Assembly (NCBI GenBank): GCA_958496175.1
Contig: OY292275.1
Location: 14,756,001-14,820,000, forward strand
Length of the DNA stretch: 64,000 nt
Source of the DNA: Sisyra terminalis
Lineage: Eukaryota > Arthropoda > Insecta > Neuroptera > Sisyridae
Direction of reading: 5' to 3'
In this document: positions 1 to 14,200 of the stretch, piece after piece
Position numbering within the stretch: the first letter of the stretch is position 1
Layout: every line of letters begins with the position of its first letter
The notes under the pieces: model-generated
What the model was told of the DNA's origin: nothing
Seen by the model: the letters and a program-made list of their open reading frames with translations, nothing else
Database searches by the model: none
Made by a program: the position numbers and the translations under genes

Positions 1-2096
1 ATATTTAATACGACAACTGGAAAATCAGTGAATACTTTTGTACCGAAAACTTTAATTCTATTTTTTGTAATTTTTGAAAAAAAAAGCTTTGTTATTTGTA
101 ATAAATATGAATGGTATTTGTTATTTGTTATAATTATCTGAGAAAAATAATTTCCTGAACCTTCAAAAGTTTTCTGGTAAATATAAAAAAATACTTCCTT
201 TGGATCGATGTATATATTATTATATTACTCGAAGATGAGATTAATAGCGAAACATGATATGATAAAATGCTTTAACATATACTTATACCTATCTATTTTT
301 GAAACAGCAATTTGATTTTTCCGGAAATTTTAAAAATAATCAACTCTTGAATTGTTTTAGAAACATTTTTTTACGAAAATATTTCTTGAACCCTCTAAAA
401 ATCGAGAAATCAATAATTTTGAACAATAAAAAATACCAAGTGAATTTTTATTTTAATAACAAAGTTTCCAAACTAATGTAAATAATTATTTTGTAGTAGT
501 ACTTAACTTAATAAAATAATGCAAACTATTTTGCTCTAAGTATCGCATACCAATCGCATTTTCTTCTAAACTGCGTTTAGTTTTCACCATTATATGATTT
601 AAATTACTAATTGATAAGTTTGGTAGTTTGGCACCGACTCAAAATTAGTTGTTGATTTTAGTTGGCAGACCTTTTTATTAAGATTAAAATGGTTTACTTC
701 ATTCTTGATTTTTCACTTCATGTTTTAAAGTTTATATTTGAATACACTTTAAACTGTTTTCCTCCTTGACTCACCAAAATTCATTGCCTATGTTACTCTA
801 TAACCTAGTTTCTTAACCGGTGGTCTACGGACCACTTGTGAATAACTTTTGAAACAGTGATTTTCTGTAAAAACGTTAAGAGACCTTTTTTGTAGAGCAT
901 TAAATTCCCTTCAAGAATCTATATTGTCCATTTCTATATATTTATTTGTTCGTTAGTTACAAAACTCCAAAATAAAGAAGATAAATTTAAAAATTATATC
1001 AATGTTTAAAGCTTGATTATTCGGAAACAGCGTGTCTGGCGAAAATTTTCAAAAAGACGTTTTTTGTAGGGACTTTAATTTTCTTTAAATATATGTGCAG
1101 ATGAATTTTTTTATCTTGATAGTTTGACAGCATTGACGCAAAAATGAAAGCACAAATAAAATATCGAAATTAATGATGATAGACCTCTAAATATTAATAT
1201 TAAGGCCTCAAACCTTCTCGATATTTTTTTTTGTCATCTTGAACAATATTTTCGGTATAGGTACTTTCCAAAAAAAAAAAATAGTCGATTTTTTTGGTTA
1301 ATTTATATTTATACTTAAAATATAATAAGCTGAATATTTGCAAACAAGTATTTAATACTTATTACTTGCAATTGTACACACATTCCTGTACAATAAAATT
1401 GTTATATCGGGACATTGATATTTGATAGAGAGCCTCATTTGTCGCTCAAATTTTGGTGCACATGTTACATTTTACTCACGTGAACACATTTTTCGCTAGA
1501 AACCAGCGACTAGCGATAGCATGATAATGCTCCTAACACTCCATTATATATTTTTAACTCCATACTAATTATTTTGAATTAAAACTCAATTCTGTTAATA
1601 CCTATTATTTTCTTCCTACATTGATGGTCAGCAAAACATTTTTTGAAATTTTGGGTGGTCCGCGGTTGTAAAAAGTTTGAGAAACTATGCTCTTTAATTA
1701 TATCATAATCCTTAATAAAAAGAAATCCAGTATTAAATATTTCAAACTTTATTGAAACTTCAATTTGAATTGTTGTTCAGACCTGTATGAATGCATATAT
1801 AAATCAAAGCCAATTTTAAAAGCTCAGTGAATATAATCTGTGTACATTCAGGTGCAATTCAATATGGTTGGTGTTGCATTGCATTTGGAAGGTCTCATTA
1901 AAAATTACATTCATTACGAGCACAATTACTTTGACATGCACATATTACACAAACAGTTGAAGGTTTATCTTTGATAATGTCGAGCGTTTAGGCCTCACTT
2001 CTCATTAAAAACTGCATGACATCTCTTGAAATTTTTAATGAAGTTGTCGATTTTTTACGTATGAATAAAACATAATTTGAATTTTGCATATTTCAG
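1..2096. other. SLO2 intron (upstream part), repeat-bearing
   Basis: This AT-rich stretch precedes the first SLO2 exon in the window. No convincing exon was found; the open frames are short and unlike any known family. It holds one hAT-like insertion (804-1689). The acceptor for the first exon is tttcag, ending at 2096. The exons for the cytoplasmic N terminus and S1-S5 must lie before base 1. Confidence 0.7.
804..1689. mobile_element. non-autonomous hAT-like element
   Basis: The ends are inverted: CCTAGTTTCTTAA on the left, and CATAGTTTCTCAA as the reverse complement of the right. Both resemble hAT-type ends. The flanks are CTCTATAA (796-803) and CTCTTTAA (1690-1697), an 8-bp target duplication with one mismatch. 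Next to the ends are related inner motifs, GTGGTCTACGGACCAC on the left and GGTGGTCCGCGG on the right. No transposase frame remains. Confidence 0.7.
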
Positions 2097-2280
2097 TGTT
2101 TGCGGTATTCAACATTTTCAAAGAGCAGGTCATCGACATTTAAACCTGTTCCAGTCAACATACTACGTAGTAGTCACATTTTCCACGGTTGGATACGGCG
2201 ATTTTGTTCCAGACATTTGGCCATCCCAACTATATATGGTTATTATGATATGTGTCGCTTTGATCGTCCTTCCAACACAG
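2097..2280 (+). CDS. SLO2: SLO2 exon: pore helix, selectivity filter, S6 start
   Basis: The first base completes a codon begun in an upstream exon outside the window. The frame then reads [11 protein letters not shown], the pore helix, TFSTVGYGD, and S6 ending IVLPTQ. TVGYGD is the K+ filter signature, and the surrounding residues ([13 protein letters not shown]) are typical of KCNT/SLO2 rather than Slo1. The donor is CAG|gtatgt, phase 0. Confidence 0.95.
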
Positions 2281-5200
2281 GTATGTTAGCCTAACTAATT
2301 TCTAAGCCCCATAAAAATATTTTCCCCATTGAAAATATGTCCAAATCGTAATTTATATAAGTCATGAAAATTCTCATTTCATAGCTTCATTAAAATTATA
2401 TTTACTACGCATTACATCTTAAATAAGAATGATTTTCCTCGGCGATGAAAATTGACTTTTCTAAATTAAAATGTTGAGTTCATTTTTTTTTTAATTGCTT
2501 GTTGATTTTCCCGTTGATTGCACGTTAAAGGCGCCCTAATGTCTTCATTCTCGTTAAAAGTTGTCCTAACGATCTGTCGTATTTTCCCATTAAATTCGGC
2601 CTTAAACAAACGAATTAAAAGCATCTTCATCTTCAGCGTCGGTTGTAATAATTCCGATCTCCGGTCATATAATAGAACTGTTTTTCTCGCATAAAAAAGC
2701 TTCATTGTGCTTTAATTTTTTTTCGTATTTGCATACGCATGTACAGAGATTTTTTCAAGTAATTTAATCGGCAGTTTGTTAAAATATATTATCATAAATT
2801 TTCACTTCAAATAACGATTATATCATTCAACTATATCTGTGTGATGAGAAAAGCTTTAGTCAAAGTTATTCTTAGAGTTTTCTACGTTAAATAGCCCGCA
2901 GGGATTCACTTAAAATGTTTAAATTTGGTTGAAATTGTCACCTCTATCTGCTATGTAAAGAGTAAATCTGTTCGTATTCTGTTATTTTTTTTCTCTTGAA
3001 TTATTTAAATTGCTTAATTTTATAGCTTTATTCTTGCGAAAAAAAGAAAAATGTTTTTATGAGAATAAAAACATTGCCATGAATAAAATAGATATTGCTT
3101 TTTATGTTCTTATTTTTTGTTACTCTTAACTTACAGAAACAAATATAGTTTTTATTACGACTGTAACAAATATAATAAATAATACTTATCCATTAAATAA
3201 TTTGTTTTTAAAGGTCAGTATTTTCATAACGTTATATAGGTGACATTTTTTTTTAATATCAAAATATATAATAGAAAACGTATGAGTTGCGGCAAAGACA
3301 AGGACAAAGAATTTAAAATTTTAAATACATCCATGTTAGTAAAATACAAATATAATAATTATTGTATCAAATTTGAACTACCATGTCATTAGTTTCAACT
3401 GTTATTTCGATTTCATTCAGTTGCTAATTTTAGCCATTTGTCAGTTGTGTTAGTATTGGGCTGTGAATATTTCACGGAATGTAATTCGGTTTCAAATAAA
3501 AGATTAAATTGGCTCAAAATAAGATTTTATCGCTGACTTTGAACAGTTATACTGTGTATACAATATATTGGATAATCTAATATATTTTTTTTATTATTAT
3601 TATTTACCAGGATGTAATACATACATATTTACATACAAAATTTTTTGTACATAGATATGCACCTATAGAGTGCACCTATATTTATCTTTCAGATATTTTT
3701 TTTATCGGAAGATAAAGAAAACATGCATATTTTTATCTAAGAAAATTGATTTTTATAGGATGAATGTGTTTATTTTATCTTACTAATCAATTTTTATCTA
3801 TTTAATTGGATATAGTCTATCTATTCAAAGATGAAAATATTGGTCCTAAAATACATTACCATTAATTCATGAATAACTCCCAGAATTTGGGATAGAACTG
3901 GCACTAGATTTAATCTTTAATTAGTACAACTAAACCATAGTTTAATAACTAAAAACTACTAAAGAAAGCAGAAGTAACATCGTTACTCTTTACATAGAAG
4001 TTACGAAGAAGTCTAAAACTGCTTAATGGCCACCGGATATTATCTTGCAATTGAAATATCTATCTGAAGCAATATGTCAGGAAAACTTATGTTATATACG
4101 TATTTGAAAATGTATGTTTATAATTTACTTTTGGACAATTATCTTTCATAAATTGGACACACAATATATTTGTATATATTAATAAAGTAGTTCAGTAATA
4201 ACTTTTCAAACTTAAGTTGTAGAAATCAATTCACAAAGACGTTATTATTTCAAAGGCAATAATGAACTCACCTCCATTTTGGTTGCTTTACCTAGACATA
4301 GATTTTGCCTATAAACCAACAACTTGCTGATCCTAATTTGTCTTATAAATTCTGATCGATGGTTTGTTATCAAAGGGGGAAAAAGATGCTTTAAATTTTA
4401 TATTTATTTCTTGATATTACTGGCAACAATAAAAGAAAAAGCTCTGCAAATATTTCTTTCTCTTACGCTCACTTATAACTCTTCAGAAAAAAGGCATTTT
4501 ACTAAATCTAACAATTTTTTAGATCATTTTTAATTAGTTATTATAAGTGCAGCAAAAAATCGTTCTTATGTTTTTTTTTGAAGTTATACTTCTTTAACTG
4601 CGATATGAAAAAGAAAAGTGAATTTTTATGAGAATGACACGAAAACTACAGTATGAAGTATAGCTAGATGTAGTAAATGTTTATTATTTAATTTTTCAAA
4701 TTTAATTTATTATTTACCAACCGTATTGACTATCACACATCAACTGTTTTATTATTTTATTGAAATTAACATACAATTAAAGTATTTTTTTTATTACGAC
4801 AAAGAAATATAACTTCCCACACTCCTATATAAGTACACTCTGTTCTTTTTAATTGTGACACTTAAACTTCCTTTTTCTTCGTTTTTTTTTTTATTTTATT
4901 TACAACCTTTTGTAAAAGTAGAGAGCAAGTGGTATGATAAAATAGAGAACTAAATCAGAGGTGGCCAACCCAAATGTTATCGCTGGCCCCTTTGGAAATG
5001 TATTGTATGGTAACACCGCAGTTCACATATAAAATTGAATATCTCCATATTAGATTTAGATAGACGTAAAACGTTTTAATGCATTAGTTTTCACTACTTT
5101 AGCTATTACAAAATAAATATACCTTGTAAAAGGGTGATAAATCTCGCGAGCTGGAAACATGGTCAAAGCAGGCTCATCATGCGGCCCGCGAGCCACGAAT

Positions 5201-8200
5201 TGGTACTCCTAAAGAAACAATAAGATCAAGTTTACTTTGTGGATTTAGTTCAAAATAAGAATATTAAGAGGTTGTCCCATCATGCAAAACATAATACTTT
5301 GCTATCAAACCAAAACTCGTACATATAAAATAAGTAGCTTCCTTACATTTTAAGAACTATTTAGGGGTAAGTTTGGAATATCTTTTGTTTCCATCTCTTA
5401 TAATATATCTTTCCACTTGTGAATTAATTGATATTTGATTTTTTTCCAAAAATGTATACCTTTCTTAGAATAATATCTACTGAAAAGAAAAAAAGGGATG
5501 ATTTAGCAAACAATTTGATTAAGAATGGAAGTGTTAGATTTAAAGTTTCCTTTCATGAAATTGGTTATTATCATAGGATTTTGGACTAAAAAAATGAAAT
5601 GAAATTATCTTCTTAATGATTTTTATTTTTTACAACGTTTCGCCGCCTTTCGGGACTTTCTTTTAATTCGACCGGGTTGTAGAAACATAAAAGGAGCTTT
5701 ACTCGATTAATGTTCATTGTTTGTTAAATTGGTTACTATCATAGAGTTTTGGACCAAAAAATTAAATCAAATTTTCTTTTTAATAATTTGAATTTTTTGG
5801 ATTTTTGTACAACGTTTCGTCACCTTTCGGGACTTTATCAAGTACTCGATCATATATCATTAAAAATCATTATTGTTCAAATTAGAGTTAATAGACATAT
5901 AGTTAACATTTAGTTAAAAAATAGTTAACATATAGTTAAAAAAAATTCAACAATAATGACTTTAGTGATATATGATTGAGTACTTAATAAAGTCCCGAAA
6001 GGTCACGAAACGTACAAAAATCCAAAAAATTCCAATTATTAAAAAGAAAGTTTGATTTGATTTTTTTAGTCCAAAACTCTATAATAGTAACCAATTTAAC
6101 AAACAATGAACATTAATCCAGTCAAGTTCCTTTTATGCTTCTACAACCCGGTTGAATTAAAAGAACATTTTAGCTACTTAAGTTACTATTATTTAAAAAA
6201 AATTGTTCAATACCTACCACCCTCTTCTTGAATAGTTGTTGCTTTAACTAATGGTGATTAAAGCTCAGTAAACTAATTAAAAGTTGCGACAGTTGAAACC
6301 AAATTTAACCCTTTTCCCTTATGGAATAAAATGCTATTTTTTATTTTTTTCTAGTTTTTTTAGCGAATTTTTTGACCAATCACCTTTAGCTTAACGTTCA
6401 TAAACTTCGTTTTGAAAAAAAAAATCTTCATTAGCGTAAAGAAATAACAATGTATCATCAAAATAAGATTTTTTCGCTGACTTTGAACAGTTATACTGTG
6501 TATACAATATATATGATATATTGCGGTCCAATTTATGTAAATGTCTGAATCATCACAAAGCAGTTACGGAGTGATCCAAACTAGTTGATGACCACTGATG
6601 AAGATTGCTTGGCAATCGAAATACGTATCTGGGTAATACGTCACGAATATTTTTGTTTGAACTTCTGTTCAAATTTATGTTTTTGGTATGATTTTTATAT
6701 ATTACTAGCTAATCCCCGCGACTTCGTCTGCGTAACATAGGTGTAGATTATATTTTCTTTTTAAATTTGCTATTTGTAGTGGCATATGTAAATTTTTATT
6801 TTTCTTATTTCTTTTACCAAAAACATAATCATACTTAAAAACACTATTTTGTCGACTTTAAAAAGACACATTTAATAAACTGTTGCTTAGAATAAAATGA
6901 TTCATTATATAATGATCAATTAATTTTCAAAAAATATTTATAAATATCTAAAAAGAGTGTGGTCTATTCCGTATACCTACGGTAGGTACCCACATCTTTA
7001 TAATTAGAAGCATCATAATATTAGATACGTAAGACAGTACGCTATTAACATCAACTATGTGTTTTATATATATAATGGTTTATATTGCAAAGAGGCAATT
7101 TTTTAAAAATTAAATTGAATTTACTGTGCTTTTTATCAGTTCAATTAAAAATATTTTTACAGATTATTTTCTTACTTTAAATTACCTTTCCAATGATACA
7201 TAACTCACCTGTCTAGTGTAAAAATTTATGTTTTCATCCCTTGGGAATACCTTCCCTTATTATTTTTTTAGAATGATAAGTAGCCTATAGTCTGTGGAAA
7301 ATTGTGTTGTATCTTAATACCAAATTTCATTAAATTCGGTAGTTCCGTTCATTAGTTAAATCGGGACACACAGACAGACAGACAGACAGACAAAAATTTT
7401 AAAAATGTTAAATTTGGAACAAGGGCCTCTTGAAACAAATATTTACCCTAAAATTGGGTTCAAAATCGAAATGTACAGACAAACGTAAGAATTTTATATA
7501 TTAGTATAGATTATATTAAATTATACTACATAAATTGGACCACAATATATCATAAATACTGTATACACAGTAACAATGTATCGTTTCAATTGGTTCACCG
7601 ATTAATTGAACTTCTGCTCATTATGCCAAAACGATCTTAGCATAATTTTTTGGGTTCTAAAGTATTTTTTATTCAATAAACGACTTCAGAAGAATGAACT
7701 ATCAATTTTTAAGTCGAGGACATTTTTAAATCATTCTGCGTTAAATTTATTGAGATTTTAACAAAAATCCAACCTACTATAATATTAAAACCCTTCTACA
7801 TACAAATAATGAAATGATGTAATACTTTTAATCTTAGTTTAAAACCCATATACAAAATTATTTTGATTTATTCTTTACAGTTCGAGCAACTGGCATTTAC
7901 ATGGATGGAACGCCAGAAGTTAGGAGGGTCCTATTCTTCCCATCGAGCTCAATCGGAAAAGCACGTGGTAGTTTGTAGTACAACCTTACATGCTGACACA
8001 ATTATGGATTTCCTCAATGAATTTTACGCTCATCCCCTGTTGCAAGACTACTATGTAGTGCTTCTATCACCAATGGAACTGGACACAACTATGCGAATGA
8101 TTCTGCAAGTTCCCATTTGGGCCCAACGGGTCATTTACATTCAAGGTTCCTGTTTAAAAGACGGCGACCTAGCCCGGGCACGAATGAATGAAGCAGAAGC

Positions 8201-11200
8201 CTGTTTTGTATTGGCGGCTCGCAACTATGCAGATAAAACAGCAGCGGTTGGTTTTCCTATATATTCGAACGATAGTTTCTCTATCGATTTTAATACAATC
8301 GTAGTTTTGCGTGCAGGAAAATTGTCCTTTTAGTAAAATTAAATTTAATTAATTTCCTGATATTTTCATTTTTAATATGGCATAATAGAATTTTGTTTGG
8401 AGACCAGTTCAAGAGTTTGAACTAGTTTTTGTTTGGTGTTGAAATGTGAAAACTTTTATTTAGGATGAACATACGATTCTGCGATCGTGGGCTGTGAAGG
8501 ACTTCGCCCCCAACGTGCCTCAGTACGTGCAAATTTTCCGGCCCGAAAACAAGCTTCATGTCAAGTTTGCGGAGCATGTGGTTTGTGAGGATGAACTCAA
8601 GTACGCACTCCTGGCCAACAATTGTACTTGTCCTGGAGCTTCAACGCTTGTCACTCTTCTTCTGCATACCTCTCGGGGCCAGTGAGTATTTCACAATTAT
8701 CCTCAAATTATTTTCAAGCACCTCCAAATTGCACTAGTGGATTCATTTTAAAATTAGCCAAAGAAAAAAGAAAACCCCTCGACCTTTCTATTGGTAAAGC
8801 GGGGAAAAAAGTACGGATTTAGGTATTTTATATTGCGCTGAATTATAAAAAATATACAGCAAATAACAATTTGAAACAAATGTAATCGGTACGATGAAGG
8901 ATTATATTTTATAAGCTATCAGAAAGTTTAAATTAAAGGATCTAGCTGATTAAGCATTTGAATACTGCACTCGTATCTAATGAAGGAATCTTACCTTGTT
9001 TTCATTTATTTTCATCTAAGATCGCCATAGACATATTCTCATACCCCTAATCTTTATATTAAATCAATAATGAGGATGGCAACCCTTAACGTAAATATTT
9101 TTATCCTCAGTATCTATTGAAGATATCTTCATGAAATTGTAACTATACACGACTATTAATAAACTTATTGTAATATATTTTTTTGGGAATTTTTGCAGTA
9201 TGAGAAACTATAAAAAAAGGGAAGTATATTTTTTGGGGGTTGTTTTTTGTATCAACCCCCAAAATGACACCTACCAAAAAAAAAATATATTTTATATGTT
9301 ACTTAGTTAGCTATCATATATTAAAGTTATAAAATGGTTGAATTGGTGGAACATAGTTTAAAGAAATAAAAATCAAAGTATGTGGTCATATTAAAGAAAG
9401 TATTATAGTTAGGTTAATTATCTATAGGTACAAAATATAAAAATAATTACGGATAGCCTAATTTTAATGAACAATTAATGATCATCGTCCCTGAATTTTT
9501 TAACACAAGTAATTATATCAATCGCATCAAACATGGAGGTCAATATTTTAGCGGCTTTTATAATTTTTGATTTAGGCATATCGAGCATATGATAAGTAGT
9601 ATATAATAGTCGCTACAGAAGCGCAATAGTTTACTGTTCTGTTCCCATGTATCCAATCTCAAACATATCTTCGAATTTCTTCATAGGTGTTCGAATTTAG
9701 TAAACCAATTATATGTTTTGCTATTAATATAATATATTTTGAGCGTACCCTTACTTTTATAATATTTTCGCGATATCTTAAAAATTCAAGGGTTAATTCA
9801 TTGTTATTTAATATTTTAGGAAGATAACATATTGCTTTAGATAATTGATAAGTGTCAGTAAATAATATGTTATGGTCATTTTACCTCAGTTTTGGAAAAT
9901 CCATTACACTAGTTGAAGGTAATTTCGTAAATAATTATCCAAACTGATTCAAGTTCTAATTTTTATACAAGTCTTACATTGTATTATGCTGATTTTCACG
10001 CTCCTTTATAAAGGCAATAATAGTATCGGAAAGTTCAACATCACAGTTCAACCTTCTACCAAAAGTGTTATTTAAAAATCCAGCTATTTTGCCCAATGAT
10101 TTTACCATAGGTAGAAGTAAGTTGTCTAGAACATTATGTAATAAAGGTGTTTTTTTACCAATAATGATGTAAAACTTCAACAGCCCATCATTCTTTAGTT
10201 ACAGTTCGTAATGCATTTACTTCTTCAAATAAAATTCGTGTTGTAGAATGCCATCAAATCGCATATTATTTATAGTGATATTTCATAGTTTTGAAGGTAT
10301 TTGTAGGTAAAAATATTTTGTCAACAGTTAAAAGTTTTAAGAACGTATTTATGATAATAGACCTAGACAGACCTAGGGTACACAGGTGCTAATACAGGAT
10401 TTGGTAAAAATTGATATACATGCACGTACACCTAATTAATTTTTATTTTTTTAAACTATGTTCCACCAACTTAACCATTTCGTATCTTTAACATATGATA
10501 GCTAACTAATTAACATATAAAATATATATTTTTTGGTAGGTGTCATTTTGGGGGTTAATATAAAAAACAACCCCCAAAAAATATATTTCTCGTTTTTTAC
10601 AGTTTCTTATACTGTAAAAATTCCCAAAAAAATATATTACAATTAGTTTATTAAAAGTCATGTATAGCTTCAATTTCATGAAGATATCTTTAATAGATAC
10701 TGAGAAAAAAAATATTTACATTAAGGGTTGTCACTCCTATTATTCCCGTACTATAAGGGTTAGGAGTGTGAGTTTAAGTGTATGACTATCTTAGATGAAA
10801 AACAATAACAAGGTAAGATCCCTTTATTAGACGCGAGTGTAGTTTTTAAATACTTATTCAGCTAGGTTCTTTATTATACAAAATTTGAGATTCATACATA
10901 TTATTGCGATGCTAATTATATTAAAATAATACTTTGGAAAAAAACGTTTGAAGTTCTGACCTTTAAAGTAACTACTCTAGTTGATGCATCATTAAATTAC
11001 TGACAACTATAGGTACGTATATTAAAGGAATTTTAATTGAAGAATTTTCTCTTGGTATTATTTTTAATGATATAAATTTTGAGAATACTTGAAATGTTGA
11101 CTAGAAAACCTTGTATTTTTTGTTTTCGTTTTCAACCTCTACTGTTGACCACGAAACAATTCACTTTCATCGGCCCGTGGGGGATTATCGTGTTATGTGT

Positions 11201-14200
11201 ATGTTTGTATTTTTATTTAGCCCCAAGATATCAATACATTTTGGGGATGAGTCGTTAGAGATTCCCATACCCGCATCGCGTTTTCCTATAATTCAATGAC
11301 CGTCGTTCCACATCAAGCCACAATAGAAAAACGAATATTGTTACACTAGTTTTCACGGTAAAATTTTCTCGCCAATAACAGTCTTTGTTTATATTTTACC
11401 TTTGTCTTTCCACAGCTATATCGAATGTAATTGACGTTACAACTAAAGAAAATACGAAATACAATAAAGCGTGTAACAATAAAAATGTGCAATTCATGTC
11501 GATTTTCTCATCGTCTTGTACACAAAAATCAATTTTTCTATGGTTATAAAAGCAAATCATACTTGGATAAATGTATGCGAGCAGATACGAATGTTTCTCA
11601 CATTCAATTTAACTCAACAAATATTTCATGGATTTCTCTCTAAATTTAAATAATCCTTCCTATTTTTTTTTTCTAAAATTCCATCTAACAAATATTCCGT
11701 GGTACATTTTTTTAGTGGCTTGCATTCATACCTAAGATTCCACGTGGAAGTACTCACATGTATCTATGCATGTTTATTATAAACAGAGTACTCGGTAAAA
11801 TAAACTTATCATCGAACATTCGTTGACATTTTCACTTTAGTGAGAAAAACCTGAATTTTTTACATTTTCTTTCGATCGTCTCGTTTATATTCCACCACTT
11901 GAGAGCGATGGTGTCGTAAAACCTGGAGTAGGAGAATTTACAATCAGACGTGAGAATAAAACCACTTAAGACCCTCGTTGAATCGATAACAACAAAGATA
12001 TTTTCCACCTTATACTCTCACAAATGATGTTTTTGGGAACAAAATGTTTATTTTGTATGTCTTACATATGTAAACTTTGTTAAAAAATCACCACTTTTAT
12101 TATATCGAAAATGACAAATTTCGTTGTCAAATTTTTAAGGATATATTTTTGTTTAATTTTTACAGAGAGGGGCAACAATCGCAAGAAGAGTGGCATCGGT
12201 TGTACGGGAGATGTTCGGGCAACGAAATTTATCATATCACCTTAGGGGATAGCCGGTTTTTTGGAGAATATGAAGGCAAAAGTTTCACTTACGCAAGTTT
12301 CCATTCTCATAGAAAGTAAGTAAAATATTCTGTTAAAAGTTTCGTTTTGAGTCTTTAGAATCGATTTATAAGTAAAAAATAAAACATGGCAAATGCAGAT
12401 TTAAATAAACTTAACAATACATTACTCCACCACCTACCGACAAGAAGTGAAAAGCATATGCATACTGACTTATTCAGCAATAAGTCTATATAATATTTTA
12501 AAAATCGTTTTTCAAGGGTTAAATAAAAATTTTGTAAACATATGTGTTCTACAATGCCCCCCCTCTGATTATATTTTTAAATAAAATCAAGTGAATACAA
12601 ATTATCTTCAAAAATTATTCATTTTTGAATAATATTCTAACAAATTATGATAAAACTCTCATAAGATGAGTTTGGACTGAAACTGAAACGTTTTTGTGAT
12701 CCAAGATGCCTGATGAAGTTGCAATAGGCAACGAAACGTCACCAATTTGGAAATTTAAAAACATCTTATAATAAAAAGGGAGCTTTAGCAACCTGAATTT
12801 TCTTCTTTAATTTGATATTCTTACTTTATATAAAGGTATAGGTAACGGAGCTTATACTTTTTAACGATAATTTTTATTTTCGTTAATTAGTAATATATTA
12901 TGGAGTAAAGAAATATCTTAATTTTTTTTAAAATATTGAATAATGAGCGAATAAATTATAGCCATCGAAGTAATATTTTATCAAAACCCCAAACTTAGCT
13001 GACTGTGATTGCATGTTCTAATTAGTGCTCAATCGAAATTCTGATTTTTGCCAAATCAGCATTGAGTGCCGTATTTTAGACTTTAGTAAAAGTTTAATTA
13101 TTTTACCTACAGTTTATTAAATCAAGAAAAGTTCAATTTCAGTTTTGGCTTTGGTCTAAGCTTACGATGAAGTTCAAACAATTGACTTCAATTATCAAAA
13201 TAAGATTTTTTCGCTGACTTTGAACAGTTATACTGTGTATACAATATATAAAATATATTGCAGTCCAATTTATGTAGTATAATTTAATATAATAATATAT
13301 AAAAATCATACCACCAACATAAATTTGAACAGAAGTTCAAACAAAAACATTCGTGACGTATTGCCCAGATACGTATTTCGATTGCCAAGCACCTTCATCA
13401 GTGGTCATCAAGTAGTTTGGATCACTCCGTAACTGCTTTGTGATGATTCACAAAATAATCACGGATTAACCTCAATTTATATGTCGTGCCTTTCTCTTTT
13501 TGCGATGTGGTTATGGGAAAATTGGGAAAATGGTTTGATTCAAAATTAGGCACTTTTCGGGTTGCTTACGAAGGATTCGGTGAAAGTAACGAAATTTGGG
13601 AACACACACCCCTTCATAACCACACCGCAAAAAGAGAAAGGCACGACATATAAATTGAGGTCAATCCGTGATTATTTTGTAAATCATCACAAAGCAGTTA
13701 CGGAGTGATCCAAACTACTTGATGACCACTGATGAAGATTGCTTGGCAATCGAAATACGTATCTGTGCAATACGTCACGAATATTTTTGTTTGAACTTCT
13801 TTTCAAATTTATGTTGGTGGTATGATTTTTGACTTCAATTAGCTTCTTCATTTAAGTTATTTAATTAGCTTCTTCAGAGGCATTATGAAAAAATAATAAA
13901 ATTTATTTTTAAGGTAACACCCTTACTACAGTAGGAAGTTGCTCCCAAACGATTAGCGAGCAACTTCAGACCGAAGCTGGCCGATTTTGGGAGCGATTTT
14001 GATAGTACTAAAAACGCAGTCGAGTCGATCGCTAACTCATGTTTTTTGTGAAGGGAAACCATTTGAATTTATCGACGACAAAGTAAAAGCCACCATCATC
14101 ATTATCAGTTGTCAATTTATATTAAAAATTTCGAAATCGTCGAACTTAACATTTTAAATTTTTATAGTTTGAACCATATCTATATTAATACGTAATAGTT

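Larger units (their letters stand above)
6457..7570 (+). mobile_element. TCAAAATAAG-family element with 12-bp duplication
   Basis: The flanking 12-bp duplication TAACAATGTATC is perfect (6445-6456 and 7571-7582). The element opens with ATCAAAATAAG and ends in GTATACACAG. Its outer parts are imperfect inverted repeats (CTGTGTATACAATATAT versus ATACTGTATACACAG). The hairpin module lies at 6595-6625: CTGATGAAG, stem GATTGC/GCAATC, then GAAATACG. It is interrupted by another repeat (6709-7505). No coding frame was found. Confidence 0.75.
2281..7880 (+). other. SLO2 intron, 5.6 kb, transposon-rich
   Basis: Runs from donor gtatgt to acceptor ttctttacag. It carries an old copy of the TCAAAATAAG family (3513-4205), a hAT-like piece (4956-5212), a foldback (5560-6166), and a second TCAAAATAAG element (6457-7570) that itself contains another repeat. 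No extra exon was recognised. Confidence 0.75.

Noticed and set aside
6595..6625. Calling the hairpin module a hammerhead ribozyme outright
   Set aside because: CUGAUGA and GAAA are present, but there is an extra A before stem II, stem III pairing is offset from the canonical core and no stem I could be formed; kept only as a structural finding.
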